In this document: positions 44,367 through 54,328 of the stretch, piece after piece
How positions within the stretch are numbered: the stretch's first letter is position 1
Layout: each line of letters begins with the position of its first letter
NCBI RefSeq assembly: GCF_025567095.1
Contig: NZ_JAOQJH010000016.1
Source: Anthropogastromicrobium aceti
GTDB lineage: Bacteria; Bacillota; Clostridia; Lachnospirales; Lachnospiraceae
Length of the DNA stretch: 64,000 bases
Reading direction: 5' to 3' (one strand)
The notes under the pieces: model-generated
Told to the model about the DNA's origin: nothing
Databases searched by the model: none
The model's input: only the letters and a program-made list of their open reading frames with translations
Program-made: the position numbers and the translations under genes

Positions 44367-45428
44367 TCACAGCTTCACAACCTGATGACCTGCCGCTTTA
44401 AGCAAGCGATTCATAACAGCAAAGCCGCAGCCACTTGTATCAAAGCTCTCCGAGTAAATAAAATCTACATTTTCTTCATCAAAATCTCTAAGCGCCCTAA
44501 ACAGATTATGAGCAACACTATCCATTGAAATACGGCTTCCAACTGAAATAACTACATCTGCCTGATACGAATCTTTTGACTCATCTGTTGCCATGATTCC
44601 AATACGAAGCCCCTGCTCTCTCTTCTTTTTTGCCTCCTCATTGATATAAGTAATCACCTTGTCCTGCGCACCTTCCACTAAAACCATAGATGCCTTTGGC
44701 GCATAATGGCGATACTTCATGCCTGGAGCTTTAGGATGCACATCCTTTCCTACCTGACGATAAACTGCGGCATCTGTCTCTACTGCGCCTAATACCTTCT
44801 GCAGCATCTCTGGTGTTACAAAGCCAGGGCGAAGAAGCATTGGCACTTCTCCAGTCAGATCAATAATCGTCGATTCTACACCAATTCCAACATCACCGCC
44901 ATCAATGATCATTTCAATTCGTCCATTCATATCTTCAATTACATGGCTTGCGCTTGTCGGACTTGGGCGTCCTGAAAGATTTGCACTTGGCGCTGCAATT
45001 GGCATCTTACATTCCTGCAATAATGCCCTGGCCACCAAATGGGACGGCATGCGAATCGCAACAGTATCAAGACCGCCTGTTGTCTCGTATGGAATATTGT
45101 CAGCCTTTGGCAAAATCATGGTCAATGGTCCTGGCCAAAATACATCTGCAAGTGCTTCTGCACGTGCAATAATCTTTTCGTTATCTGTCTTTATAAGCGG
45201 ATAGAACTGTTCCATATCAGCGATATGCAAAATCAATGGATTGTCAGATGGACGCCCTTTTGCAGCATAGATTTTCTTTGATGCCTCCTTATTTAATCCA
45301 TTTCCGCCAAGACCATATACAGTCTCAGTTGGAAATGCAACAAGACCGCCCTGTGCCCACACATCTGCGGCTTCTTTTGCGGTTGCTTCTATATTTTCTT
45401 TTGTTATATGAATAATTTTTGTCTCCAT
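44367..45428 (-). CDS. sua5: L-threonylcarbamoyladenylate synthase (Sua5 type)
   Basis: 353 residues. YrdC domain (VAFPTETVYGLGGNGLNKEA, KGRPSDNPLILHI, PAAPSANLSGRPSPTSA-like region) and the C-terminal Sua5 domain (KAPGMKYRHYAPKA). It makes threonylcarbamoyl-AMP for the t6A37 modification of tRNAs. In the same run as cwlD (40 nt apart). Confidence 0.95.
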   Translation of the reverse strand: METKIIHITKENIEATAKEAADVWAQGGLVAFPTETVYGLGGNGLNKEASKKIYAAKGRPSDNPLILHIADMEQFYPLIKTDNEKIIARAEALADVFWPGPLTMILPKADNIPYETTGGLDTVAIRMPSHLVARALLQECKMPIAAPSANLSGRPSPTSASHVIEDMNGRIEMIIDGGDVGIGVESTIIDLTGEVPMLLRPGFVTPEMLQKVLGAVETDAAVYRQVGKDVHPKAPGMKYRHYAPKASMVLVEGAQDKVITYINEEAKKKREQGLRIGIMATDESKDSYQADVVISVGSRISMDSVAHNLFRALRDFDEENVDFIYSESFDTSGCGFAVMNRLLKAAGHQVVKL

Positions 45429-45468
45429 TTTGTTATGGTCCTTTTATTGTATTTTCGGATTAATATTA

Positions 45469-46167
45469 TCATAATCTCTTTTCATTCGCAAGGTATTCTA
45501 ATATTCCCTGCCCTATTGCTTTTGCTATTGACTTTTGATAGGCTGGCGTTGCGAGAAGCTTTGCCTCCTCCCAGTTACTTAAAAAGCCACACTCACAAAT
45601 CACAAGAGGCATTGGCGAATGAACAAGCAGATAATATTCTCCGTTTGGCTTTATTGTTCTTGTATTTTCATCTCCAATTACAAGATCAAAAGCTTCCTGT
45701 ATACTTGCAGCAAGCTTTTTCCCTTCTGCTGAATCCTTATAATAAAACACCTGTGGTCCTTTGACTGATTCCTGTGTATAACTATTCTGGTGAATGCTCA
45801 CTGCTATATCTGCATCACAGTCAGTCATTATCTGAATACGCTTTTTCATATCTGTAAGTTTTTTATTGCGGTCTGATGGCTGATACAGCGGACTGTCATC
45901 TTCCCTTGTCATGACTACATTAATTCCTTCCTTTTCAAGAAACTCTTTTACATACTTTGCAATCTCCAGATTAATATCTTTCTCAAACACCTGGTTTATT
46001 CCAACCTTGCCTGAATCATCTGCCCCATGTCCGGCATCAAGAATCACCGTTACTGTTTTTTGTGGAACTGCCGATACCTGCTGTATCTTTTTTGTGGTGG
46101 CTGCCGGCATTACGTATGCCAATGAAAGAATCAAAAGCATCATTATAAATTTTGCTGTCTGTTTCAC
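45469..46167 (-). CDS. cwlD: N-acetylmuramoyl-L-alanine amidase, CwlD-like
   Basis: 232 residues from a GTG at 46167, chosen because GAGG lies 5 nt upstream and the protein then begins with a normal signal peptide (KQTAKFIMMLLILSLAYVMPAA). The Amidase_3 zinc site is seen in LDAGHGADDSG, in the Glu near DINLEIAKYV, and in SIHQNS. CwlD removes the stem peptide from muramic acid for muramic-delta-lactam in spore cortex, matching the size of the Bacillus enzyme. Confidence 0.88.
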   Translation of the reverse strand: MKQTAKFIMMLLILSLAYVMPAATTKKIQQVSAVPQKTVTVILDAGHGADDSGKVGINQVFEKDINLEIAKYVKEFLEKEGINVVMTREDDSPLYQPSDRNKKLTDMKKRIQIMTDCDADIAVSIHQNSYTQESVKGPQVFYYKDSAEGKKLAASIQEAFDLVIGDENTRTIKPNGEYYLLVHSPMPLVICECGFLSNWEEAKLLATPAYQKSIAKAIGQGILEYLANEKRL

Positions 46168-46252
46168 GCTGACCTCATATTTTATCATTCTCTTTTCTAG
46201 TATATTGACATTACCCATATACTTATCCATATTTTGCAGTGCTTCTTAAGAC

Positions 46253-46292
46253 AAAAACGTTCAGGTCATATATTGCTGACCTGAACGTTTTA
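46253..46292. terminator. Bidirectional terminator after the GH18 gene
   Basis: AAAACGTTCAGGTCA, 8-nt loop, TGACCTGAACGTTTT: a perfect 15-bp stem with A/T ends. Confidence 0.9.
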
Positions 46293-46308
46293 TCTTATGG
46301 CTTATTCA

Positions 46309-48183
46309 TCACTTATCTGTATACTTTCGAATAATACTCCACGTTTCCTGATTTTCCATATTTAATTTAAAGAATGCAACACCTCCCGGCTCATACGAAC
46401 ATGCCGCCTGCATCTTTAAATCCATGGAATTTTCATCCTCAACCCAAAGGCGATACCACGAACCATTCTCCTCATACTCAGTGTAAAACTGACCGACATC
46501 ATCAAGCCATGTCAGACTCAGATCATGCTCACGAATTATGTTATTCTCGCCCTCCATGCTGACACCTTTGCTGCTTAACAGATATTTGCTGTTCTTCGAA
46601 TCATATGTGCCGTCGCTGTTATCAACAAAAACCTGCGAATTATCAGTCTTATCAGACTCACTATCTGCTGGTGTCTCACACCACAGTCTGCTGTAAAATG
46701 GAAGACCTACAATCACCTTTTCCTTTGGTACCTCGGCTATCGTGCGCTCTGCCGACTGCTTTACAAATGCAAGTGAAGATGTACTTCCTGCCTCTGGTCC
46801 TTTTACGTAATGCTCATCATACGCCATTACAACAACATAATCGACAACCTGCCCCTGCTGTGTTCTGTCATAAAATGCCGTGTGCGGCATTGGTGAATAA
46901 TTATCTACTGAAAGAACAAGCTTTTCCTTGCGGCAGGCTGCAGACAGTTCACGGATAAACTGTATGTAAGAAGGTCCCACATCAGATTTAATGGTTTCCA
47001 CATCCAGATTAATGCCGTCTGCCCCAAGCTCCTTCACTGCGTCAATCACAGCTGTAATCAATGTTTTTCTGTGTGAGGTTGTTCCAAAAACCTGAAGGCC
47101 GTCAGTTGAAATATTAATATCATCAAGCATAACCCATACCTGAAGCCCTGCCTTATGCGCTTTTGTTACATATTTTTTTTCACCCAGATTTTGAATATTT
47201 CCATCATTATCCTTAATCGTAAACCAGGTTGGACAAATTACATTCATACCCTTTGCTGTCGAGATAATATCATCAAGCTGGCTATATCCCGATTCACTAA
47301 AGACTTGATGCCATCCCATCACAACCATCTCATCCATTGCGATATTCGTATACTTTGGCAGAGGTCTTCCATCTGGAACAGCCTTTGCCTCCTCGGTAAT
47401 CTCACCAAGCATCTTATTCTGTACATATCCAATCAAACCAGTCTGTGTCTGTACCTGACTCCATGATGCGCCCTGCTCTAATACAGTAACCACATCGCCT
47501 GTGGCTAACGAAGCCACAATGTCATTCTTGATACCGGCCTGTGTACGCGCCTTTGTATCTTTCAGTAAAGATGCGCGCGGCTGCTCGCTCCAGTCATTAA
47601 ATACCCAGATGGATTTCATCGTATCGTCAACTGTATAATAGGAGTAATCCACCAGCTTAAGATAATCAAGCGCAATACATAAGCTTCCATCTTTAAAATA
47701 GCACGGCTGATATGTCAGTGTATACTTAATTCCATCTGAATCAGTATAAAAGCTTTCTCCCGGCGCTGCTGAATATGTCTGAAGCGGGTCTGTATATAAC
47801 AGTGCCAGACCATCATAATAAAAAGCATCGCTAATCTCATAGTAAAGCGTGGAAAATGGAAGATACCATACACCATTTTCCTCAAACGGTGCACCATTCG
47901 TAATATCAACAATCTCGGAATTTACAATAAGTCCATACTGATTGTCATCCTCAAGACCAAAATATTGATTATGGCTTACTCGATTCTTTGACGGAATCAA
48001 AAGATACACGCCTGCGCCAATCACTGCCAATAAAATCAGAAGTATAAATAAAAATCCTGCTTTTCCTTTTTTCTTCTTTTTTTTCGGATTTGGCGCCTTT
48101 TTCGTCTGCTTTTCCGGTTCCTTTTCTATTTTTTTCTTTGTTTTCTTTTCAAAATCCTTTTCAGGATTTTTTTCATCACCCAT
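46309..48183 (-). CDS. GH18 protein with SH3 domain, membrane-anchored (YaaH-like)
   Basis: 624 residues. A strongly basic cytosolic N-terminus (about 40 residues, mostly K, E and P), one membrane helix (about 44-66), a stalk/copper-amine-oxidase-like region, an SH3 (bacterial) domain near 225-265, and a GH18 barrel. The catalytic motif reads DGINLDVE with Asn where DxxDxDxE usually has Asp, but the terminal Glu is present. Related proteins act in spore germination or cortex remodelling. The start at 48183 has AAAAGGA at good spacing. Leader: see 48184-48751. Confidence 0.88.
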   Translation of the reverse strand: MGDEKNPEKDFEKKTKKKIEKEPEKQTKKAPNPKKKKKKGKAGFLFILLILLAVIGAGVYLLIPSKNRVSHNQYFGLEDDNQYGLIVNSEIVDITNGAPFEENGVWYLPFSTLYYEISDAFYYDGLALLYTDPLQTYSAAPGESFYTDSDGIKYTLTYQPCYFKDGSLCIALDYLKLVDYSYYTVDDTMKSIWVFNDWSEQPRASLLKDTKARTQAGIKNDIVASLATGDVVTVLEQGASWSQVQTQTGLIGYVQNKMLGEITEEAKAVPDGRPLPKYTNIAMDEMVVMGWHQVFSESGYSQLDDIISTAKGMNVICPTWFTIKDNDGNIQNLGEKKYVTKAHKAGLQVWVMLDDINISTDGLQVFGTTSHRKTLITAVIDAVKELGADGINLDVETIKSDVGPSYIQFIRELSAACRKEKLVLSVDNYSPMPHTAFYDRTQQGQVVDYVVVMAYDEHYVKGPEAGSTSSLAFVKQSAERTIAEVPKEKVIVGLPFYSRLWCETPADSESDKTDNSQVFVDNSDGTYDSKNSKYLLSSKGVSMEGENNIIREHDLSLTWLDDVGQFYTEYEENGSWYRLWVEDENSMDLKMQAACSYEPGGVAFFKLNMENQETWSIIRKYTDK

Positions 48184-48285
48184 AAGTTTTTCCTTTTCTG
48201 TTTGTGGCAAAGGCAGATAAGAGGTTCGGTGCTGCAGCTGCCTGCTGTTTATTTCCTATCTGCCTTTCTCGTTTCTTTTGTTATT

Positions 48286-48492
48286 TTAACATGGCTTACG
48301 TTCTCTTTTGTCTGCTGAAGTGGACAACACGCCAGAAAACTGTCTCTCATCCAGCTTTTCCTGATGTGTATGATTCTTATACGAATCTGTGTGATGTAAT
48401 TCATATACCGTGTTCGCCGTCATGTGCTGAGTCTTATGCGTAATTGCCTCCCTTTCAAGGGCTTTGTCACTCTGCCAGTCTGTGCGTTCCAT
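48286..48492 (-). CDS. Possible small protein in the GH18 leader
   Basis: 68 codons, hydrophilic (many K, E, H, T), no recognised motif. There is no ribosome-binding site and the frame could be chance. Included with low confidence because it fills the long leader and has a protein-like composition. Confidence 0.2.
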   Translation of the reverse strand: MERTDWQSDKALEREAITHKTQHMTANTVYELHHTDSYKNHTHQEKLDERQFSGVLSTSADKRERKPC

Positions 48493-48655
48493 TTTTCAGC
48501 AAACAGCAGTTACTCGCTTCGCTTTCCTGCCGTTACTCTCAGCTTATACTAAAATTCGAAATAAATCAATTATCTTCACGCTTTTTTAAGAAAAAACTAC
48601 ATATTGTAAATATTCCTTAAAAATTACGTACAATACATCGTGCGATAAATTTTTC

Positions 48656-48684
48656 TTGAATTATGTGCAAAATAGGTGTATCAT
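48656..48684 (+). promoter_or_regulatory. mecA promoter
   Basis: TTGAAT (48656-48661), 17-nt spacer, TATCAT (48679-48684). Confidence 0.75.
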
Positions 48685-48691
48685 GTTAATG

Positions 48692-48731
48692 AGGTGTCGC
48701 AAAAAATCACGCATGACACCTTTTATTTTGA
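48692..48731 (+). terminator. Attenuator-like hairpin in the mecA leader
   Basis: AGGTGTCGC, A-rich loop, GCATGACACC, then TTTTATTTTG. It starts right at the expected transcription start region and ends 20 nt before the start codon, so it could reduce mecA expression. Confidence 0.55.
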
Positions 48732-48751
48732 ATTAGGAAGGATGTGAGTGA

Positions 48752-49489
48752 ATGCGCATTGAAAAAATAAGTGACAAGCAGATTCGCTGCACGTTAACAC
48801 AGGCTGATCTGCAAAACCATCATATAAATATTGGCGAACTTGCCTATGGCTCTGAAAAGGCACGTTCTCTATTTCAGGAAATGCTTTCTCAGGCTTCAAG
48901 AGAATTTAATTTCCATGCGGAAAACATGCCGCTTATGATTGAGGCCGTTCCTATGTCTGGCGATAACCTCGTGCTTGTAATCACGAAGGTTGAAGATCCA
49001 GATGAAATTGATACTCGTTTTTCCAAATTTTCACCAGCAATTGATGATGACGATTTCTCTGGTGACTTTGCAGACATTGAGGCAGCCTTTGGGGACACTA
49101 AGGCAGATGAAATTATTGAGGAATTTAATCGCCTATGTGAACAACAGGCTCAGCTCGATGATGAACCTACTGAGCCAGCCTATATAACTGAGCCAGATTT
49201 CTTTAGGGTTTATGCGTTCTTGTCTATTGATGATGTCTGCCGCGCATCCCGTGCACTGCAGAGTGCATATGATGCTGACAATTCTTTATATAAGGATCCA
49301 CAGCATAACCGCTACTATCTTGTCCTGCACAAGGGTGATCACTCTCCTCAGACCTTTAATAAAGTATGCAATATTTTGTCAGAATATGCAGAAAGCATCC
49401 ACTGCAATGCCGGCACGGAGAGCCACTACAAGGAGCACTTTACTCTTATTCTCGCAAAACATGCACTGCAGTCTCTCAAGCAGCTGTAA
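48752..49489 (+). CDS. mecA: Adaptor protein MecA
   Basis: 245 residues with the usual MecA layout: N-terminal domain MRIEKISDKQIRCTLTQADL, an acidic linker (residues 95-140), and a C-terminal domain from about 150. MecA delivers substrates to the ClpC ATPase for proteolysis. RBS GGAAGGATG precedes the ATG. Reads toward the SEC-C gene. Confidence 0.93.
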   Translation: MRIEKISDKQIRCTLTQADLQNHHINIGELAYGSEKARSLFQEMLSQASREFNFHAENMPLMIEAVPMSGDNLVLVITKVEDPDEIDTRFSKFSPAIDDDDFSGDFADIEAAFGDTKADEIIEEFNRLCEQQAQLDDEPTEPAYITEPDFFRVYAFLSIDDVCRASRALQSAYDADNSLYKDPQHNRYYLVLHKGDHSPQTFNKVCNILSEYAESIHCNAGTESHYKEHFTLILAKHALQSLKQL

Positions 49490-49540
49490 TAAAGGTTGCC
49501 AAAATGCTTTTGTTTGGCTCGTGAGTTATAAACAAACCCC

Positions 49541-49568
49541 TTGCAAAATCTACGATTTCTGCTATACT
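49541..49568 (+). promoter_or_regulatory. Promoter of the SEC-C protein gene
   Basis: TTGCAA (49541-49546), 16-nt spacer, TATACT (49563-49568), start expected near 49575, then GGAGG. Confidence 0.7.
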
Positions 49569-49626
49569 GACTGTGTGCGCCCTTTTTGGTGCATCTGTGC
49601 AATACGGTAAAAATTGGAGGATTATT

Positions 49627-50130
49627 ATGACATTACTTGAGCAGTGGAGAGGCAGTGCCTACAACGAGAACATGACTCAGGAACAGTACAATCAGTTCTG
49701 GAATCAGTATTTTGTAATTGAGAAGGGATTTTATGAGTCTCTTCTTGCCGATAACGAAGTCGTAACCGGAACCATCCCGCAGCTGGCTGAAAAGTACGGC
49801 ATTGATAAGATGGTTATGGTTGGTATTTTAGATGGCATCAATGACAGTTTAAAGCAGCCAAACCCAATTGAAACAATGGATGAGACAACTGAGCTCTCTT
49901 TAGATTATGATAAGGAAAAGCTGTACTACAACATGGTTGGTGCAAAGGCTGAATGGCTTTACACTCTTCCTCAGTGGGATGCACTTCTTACTCCAGAGCG
50001 CCGCAAGGAGCTTTACAAAGAGCAGAAGTCTTCTACTACCATCGTAAAGGATAAGAAGATCGGACGTAACGATCCGTGTCCTTGCGGAAGCGGCAAAAAA
50101 TATAAGTACTGCTGCGGAAGAAATAAATAA
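49627..50130 (+). CDS. SEC-C metal-binding domain protein
   Basis: 167 residues. The C-terminus is a SEC-C motif ([17 protein letters not shown], zinc-binding CxCx8CC) as found at the end of SecA. The N-terminal 130 residues are helical and not recognised. SEC-C proteins may bind ribosome or SecA/SecB-type partners. Start 49627 behind TTGGAGGATTATT. Confidence 0.85.
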   Translation: MTLLEQWRGSAYNENMTQEQYNQFWNQYFVIEKGFYESLLADNEVVTGTIPQLAEKYGIDKMVMVGILDGINDSLKQPNPIETMDETTELSLDYDKEKLYYNMVGAKAEWLYTLPQWDALLTPERRKELYKEQKSSTTIVKDKKIGRNDPCPCGSGKKYKYCCGRNK

Positions 50131-50171
50131 AAAAAAATTAAAAAATCATTTAAATGATGTAAAATTAACAT

Positions 50172-50217
50172 AAAAAGACACTTATCTGGGACATTTCCTT
50201 TGACAAGTGTCTTTTTT
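50172..50217 (+). terminator. Terminator overlapping the citrate synthase -35
   Basis: AAAAAGACACTT faces AAGTGTCTTTTTT. The 3' arm contains part of the promoter at 50200-50228. Confidence 0.7.
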
Positions 50218-50228
50218 GCCGTTATAAT
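50200..50228 (+). promoter_or_regulatory. Citrate synthase promoter
   Basis: TTGACA (50200-50205), 17-nt spacer, TATAAT (50223-50228): perfect consensus. Confidence 0.9.
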
Positions 50229-50273
50229 AATCGCATACGCGCCGCCGCTGCGGCAGAAAGGCAGGTCTCACCT

Positions 50274-51641
50274 ATGAATGCATTAACAAAACAAGCAGCT
50301 TCTTTTTCTGAATCTATGATTCCACAGTGTCTGGAAAATGCCGCGATGGATCCCACTCTTTTTGATACTTATGGCGTTAAACGTGGACTTCGTGATAAGG
50401 CTGGCAACGGTGTTGTCGCTGGACTTACTAATATTTCAGACGTATCTGCTTACTGGTTTGACGAACAAGGCAACAAGCATCCTCAAGAAGGAAAACTTTC
50501 CTACCGCGGTTATAATGTCAACGATCTTGTCAATGGATTTGTACGCGAAAAACGTTTTGGTTTTGAGGAAACCACCTATCTTCTTCTATTCTCCAAACTT
50601 CCTGACGAAAAAGAACTGGCAGAATTTACCGAGCTTCTCGCTTCTTTACGCAGACTCCCAACTAATTTTGTGCGCGATGTTATTATGAAAGCATCTGGCA
50701 GGGATATTATGAATTCCATGACGCGAAGTGTTCTGACACTTGGATGCTATGATGATACGCTAAATGACACTAGTCTCTCCAATGTACTTCGTCAGTGTTT
50801 GATGCTGATCAGCGAATTTCCGATGTTGGCCGTCTACGGCTATCGTGCGTATTCCCACTATGAAAGAAATAAGAGTCTTTACATCCACAGACCTGACATG
50901 TCTTTGTCTACGGCTGAAAATATTCTTCGCATGCTTCGTCCTGATAAGAAATTTACAAAATTGGAGGCACTTGTTCTTGATATTGCGCTTGTCCTTCACA
51001 TGGAGCATGGCGGTGGAAATAACTCTACCTTCACCACACGAGTTGTCACTTCATCTGGCTCAGATACCTACTCTGTAATGGCGGCTGCACTTTGTTCTCT
51101 AAAAGGTCCAAAGCATGGTGGTGCCAACATTAAAGTTCAGCAGATGATGAAAGATCTTAAAAAGCATGTCAAAGACACCTCCGATGTTGATGAAATCGTA
51201 TTCTATTTAAATCAGCTCTTAAACAAAGAAGCCTTTGATAAGAAGGGGCTGATCTATGGTATGGGACATGCTGTCTACTCTGTTTCTGACCCAAGAGCAC
51301 AGATCTTTAAAGGATTTGTCAAGGATCTTGCAGCAGAGAAAGGTCTTATGGATGATTACCAGCTTTATTCCAATGTAGAGCAGCTTGCTGTTGATTTAAT
51401 TTCAAAGCGCCGCACAATCTACAAAGGCGTATGCGCAAATGTGGACTTCTACAGCGGCTTTGTTTATAGTATGCTTGGCATCCCAGAGGAGCTGTTTACA
51501 CCGCTTTTTGCAATGGCACGTATTGTAGGCTGGAGTGCACACCGCATGGAAGAGCTGATCACTGGAGATAAGATCATACGTCCTGCTTACAAGCCACTTG
51601 GCACCCAAAAGGAATATGTTGATCTGCATAACAGACCATAA
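50274..51641 (+). CDS. Citrate synthase
   Basis: 455 residues. Catalytic His in LHMEHGGGNNSTFTTR, the second in YGMGHAVYSVSDPRA, and the Arg/Asp region VDFYSGFVYSMLGIP. The N-terminus of about 60 residues is longer than in E. coli GltA. Makes citrate from oxaloacetate and acetyl-CoA; in anaerobes it feeds 2-oxoglutarate and glutamate synthesis. No other TCA genes adjacent. Promoter at 50200-50228. Confidence 0.94.
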   Translation: MNALTKQAASFSESMIPQCLENAAMDPTLFDTYGVKRGLRDKAGNGVVAGLTNISDVSAYWFDEQGNKHPQEGKLSYRGYNVNDLVNGFVREKRFGFEETTYLLLFSKLPDEKELAEFTELLASLRRLPTNFVRDVIMKASGRDIMNSMTRSVLTLGCYDDTLNDTSLSNVLRQCLMLISEFPMLAVYGYRAYSHYERNKSLYIHRPDMSLSTAENILRMLRPDKKFTKLEALVLDIALVLHMEHGGGNNSTFTTRVVTSSGSDTYSVMAAALCSLKGPKHGGANIKVQQMMKDLKKHVKDTSDVDEIVFYLNQLLNKEAFDKKGLIYGMGHAVYSVSDPRAQIFKGFVKDLAAEKGLMDDYQLYSNVEQLAVDLISKRRTIYKGVCANVDFYSGFVYSMLGIPEELFTPLFAMARIVGWSAHRMEELITGDKIIRPAYKPLGTQKEYVDLHNRP

Positions 51642-51652
51642 TTTACTTTCTA

Positions 51653-51693
51653 AAAAAATTTACCGCCCATAAAATTAACTATGGGCGGTTTTT
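51653..51693. terminator. Bidirectional terminator between citrate synthase and aroA
   Basis: ACCGCCCATA, 8-nt loop, TATGGGCGGT, T tract on the plus strand (51690-51693) and A tract (51653-51659) that serves the minus strand. Confidence 0.9.
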
Positions 51694-51742
51694 GTTACAC
51701 TTTGAAAATAAACTAAGTAACTTTTTTCATATCAATGATGTT

Positions 51743-53065
51743 TCACATCTGTATTTTTTCAACAACATCATCAAGCACATCAAAATAATGCTCGAATGTC
51801 TTTTTACAACACATCGGATCGTTGATGACTATTCCCTCTGCGCGAAGTCCTACAAGGCTAAAGCCCATTGCCATGCGGTGATCGTCGTAAGTCTGGATCA
51901 GTGCCGGCTTTGGCGTTCCTGGCCATATCGTGATACTATCTTCGCCTTCCTCGCAGCGAATACCCATGCGTGCCAACTCGGTACATATTGCCGCAATTCG
52001 ATTACTTTCCTGCAGGCGAATGTGCGCGATTCCACGTATGGTAGTCGGTGTATCAGCAAATGGTGCAATTGCAGCTAATGTAATAGCCTGATCCGAGCAG
52101 CTGTGCATATTTACATCCACACCTTTTAAGATACCGTTTGCTGGTTTGCTGACGCAAATTCCCTCTGGCGTATCTTCACAGCTGCATCCCATTTTTTCAA
52201 GAATATGTATAAATTCAACATCTCCCTGCAGTGATTCTTCATGCACACCAGAAACTGTAACTGATATGCCAAGAAGTGCTGCCATAGCATAGAAATAACA
52301 TGCAGCAGATACATCTGGCTCTATATCGTACTTCTTTGCCTGATAACCGCTCTGCTTCGCAATTTTGTACACACCATTCTCAGACTGTACCTTTATTCCA
52401 AACTGCTCCATCATACGCACCGTCATGTCGATATAAGCCATGCCATGTGTTCCCTCTACCCTAATTACAGACTCTCCTGCATATGCGCCAAGCGAGATAA
52501 GCAGTGCACTTAAAAACTGGCTGCTGTCGTTAATATTAACACTGACATCAACACACTTTTTCTCTTTGCCGTTAGCATCGATAAGCAGCCCTGCACCTGT
52601 CACTTCAAACGGGAAATGACCATCCTGTCCCTCAAACAAAAATGATGCTCCGATGCCAGTCAGCGTCTTTAAAAGCGGTCCCATAGGGCGCTTTCTCATC
52701 TGTGCAGATGAATCCATATAGTGAGTTCCACAAGACAGCCCCAGAAATGCCGCCAAAAAGCGTGCTGCTGTTCCGGCACTTCCGACATATACAGCGGCAT
52801 CCTTTGCTGGTACCTGTCCTCCATGACCATTTACAGTAACATGACAGTTATCTTCTTTTACCTTTGTTTCTATTCCAAGTTTTTGCACACAGTCCAAAAA
52901 ATGTCTCGAATCATCAGAAAAGAGCACGCCCGAAAGCGCACTCTCTCCTTTTGCGAGCGCTGCTAAAAGCAGCGCCCTGTTTGTAATACTTTTTGATCCG
53001 GGCACATGAACTGTAATGCTTGTCTGTTTGATTTCGTTTATTTTTTTTACGCGATATTCTTCCAT
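51743..53065 (-). CDS. aroA: 3-phosphoshikimate 1-carboxyvinyltransferase (EPSP synthase)
   Basis: 440 residues of the EPSP/MurA fold. VPGSKSITNRALLLAALAKG near the N-terminus, GTAARFLAAFLG, MRKRPMGPLLKTL and the C-terminal DHRMAMGFSLVGL. Sixth step of the shikimate pathway. 25 nt after dapL, so probably in the same transcript from glnA. Confidence 0.95.
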   Translation of the reverse strand: MEEYRVKKINEIKQTSITVHVPGSKSITNRALLLAALAKGESALSGVLFSDDSRHFLDCVQKLGIETKVKEDNCHVTVNGHGGQVPAKDAAVYVGSAGTAARFLAAFLGLSCGTHYMDSSAQMRKRPMGPLLKTLTGIGASFLFEGQDGHFPFEVTGAGLLIDANGKEKKCVDVSVNINDSSQFLSALLISLGAYAGESVIRVEGTHGMAYIDMTVRMMEQFGIKVQSENGVYKIAKQSGYQAKKYDIEPDVSAACYFYAMAALLGISVTVSGVHEESLQGDVEFIHILEKMGCSCEDTPEGICVSKPANGILKGVDVNMHSCSDQAITLAAIAPFADTPTTIRGIAHIRLQESNRIAAICTELARMGIRCEEGEDSITIWPGTPKPALIQTYDDHRMAMGFSLVGLRAEGIVINDPMCCKKTFEHYFDVLDDVVEKIQM

Positions 53066-53090
53066 ACAAAGCAGCCCTTCCTCTTTCTAA

Positions 53091-54302
53091 TTACATCTTT
53101 ACAATTCTCTCAATTGCCTCTTTAGTATTCTCGGCACTTCCAAATGCAGTCAGACGGAAGTATCCCTCTCCGCTTGGTCCAAAGCCTGATCCTGGTGTAC
53201 CTACGATATTAACAGTCTCAAGCAGGTAATCAAAGAACTGCCAGCTTGTCATGCCGTCTGGTGTCTTTAACCAGATATATGGTGCATTTACGCCTCCTGA
53301 TACGCTGTAGCCTGCGCTCTTTAAACCTGTTAAGATCATTTTTGCGTTATTCATGTAATAATCAATCTGTGCCTTAAGCTCAGCCTGTCCCTGAGGAGTG
53401 TAAACTGCCTCTCCTGCACGCTGAATGATATACGGAGCACCGTTGTACTTAGTTCCATGACGTCTTGCCCACAATGGATTAAGTGCAACACCATCACACA
53501 TCAATTCCTTCGGGATTACAGTAAAGCCAAGACGCATTCCAGTAAATCCGGCATTCTTAGAAAAGCTTCTAAGCTCAATTGCACATGTTCTTGCGCCATC
53601 ACACTCATAGATGGAATGCGGAATATTTTCCTCTGAAATATAAGCCTCATATGCTGCATCGTAGATGATAACTGAGCCCTTCTCATTTGCATAGTCAACC
53701 CACTTCTGAAGCTCATCCTTTGTGATAACACTTCCTGTTGGGTTATTCGGATAGCAAAGATAAATCAAATCTGGTGTCTTTTCTGGCAGTGCCGGTGTGA
53801 AATTGTTTTCCTGTGTACACGGCATGTAAATAACATTGCTCCATGTCTCAGTCTTTGGATCGTAAACGCCAGTGCGTCCTGCCATAACATTACTGTCAAC
53901 ATATACAGGGTAAACAGGGTCACATACAGCAATAACACTGTCTGCCGCAAAAATTTCCTGAATATTTCCGCAGTCACACTTTGCACCGTCAGAAACAAAT
54001 ACTTCATCGATATCTACATGGCAGCCTCTGTCCTTATATTCCTTTGCAATGGCGCTGCGAAGAAACTCATAGCCAAGATCTGGTGCATAACCGTGGAAAG
54101 TCTCTGCATGACCCATCTCCTCTACTGCCTTATGTGTAGCTTCGATAATGGATGGTGCAATAGGCTGTGTTACATCACCAATTCCTAAACGGATAATCTT
54201 CTTATCCGGATTTGCTGCACTGTAAGCAGCTACTTTCTTTCCAATTGTTGAAAACAGATAGCTTCCCGGAAGCTTCAGATAATTTTCATTTACTCTTGCC
54301 AT
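53091..54302 (-). CDS. dapL: LL-diaminopimelate aminotransferase
   Basis: 403 residues, fold type I PLP enzyme with the PLP-lysine in [17 protein letters not shown] and the typical DapL start [21 protein letters not shown]. It converts tetrahydrodipicolinate directly to LL-DAP, the short route to lysine and peptidoglycan in Clostridia. In the glnA-ANTAR-dapL-aroA run. Confidence 0.95.
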   Translation of the reverse strand: MARVNENYLKLPGSYLFSTIGKKVAAYSAANPDKKIIRLGIGDVTQPIAPSIIEATHKAVEEMGHAETFHGYAPDLGYEFLRSAIAKEYKDRGCHVDIDEVFVSDGAKCDCGNIQEIFAADSVIAVCDPVYPVYVDSNVMAGRTGVYDPKTETWSNVIYMPCTQENNFTPALPEKTPDLIYLCYPNNPTGSVITKDELQKWVDYANEKGSVIIYDAAYEAYISEENIPHSIYECDGARTCAIELRSFSKNAGFTGMRLGFTVIPKELMCDGVALNPLWARRHGTKYNGAPYIIQRAGEAVYTPQGQAELKAQIDYYMNNAKMILTGLKSAGYSVSGGVNAPYIWLKTPDGMTSWQFFDYLLETVNIVGTPGSGFGPSGEGYFRLTAFGSAENTKEAIERIVKM

Positions 54303-54328
54303 TCTTCTCCTCTTTCCGCCATTATGGC

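Larger units (their letters stand above)
48184..48751. other. GH18/mecA divergent intergenic region
   Basis: Contains an 11-bp inverted repeat (AAAGGCAGATA / TATCTGCCTTT, 48205-48263) just upstream of the GH18 start and a 68-codon minus-strand frame (48286-48492) without a Shine-Dalgarno. Also the mecA promoter and leader hairpin (48656-48731), and a weak candidate promoter for GH18 near 48540-48570 (TTGATT ... TATAAG). Confidence 0.45.
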
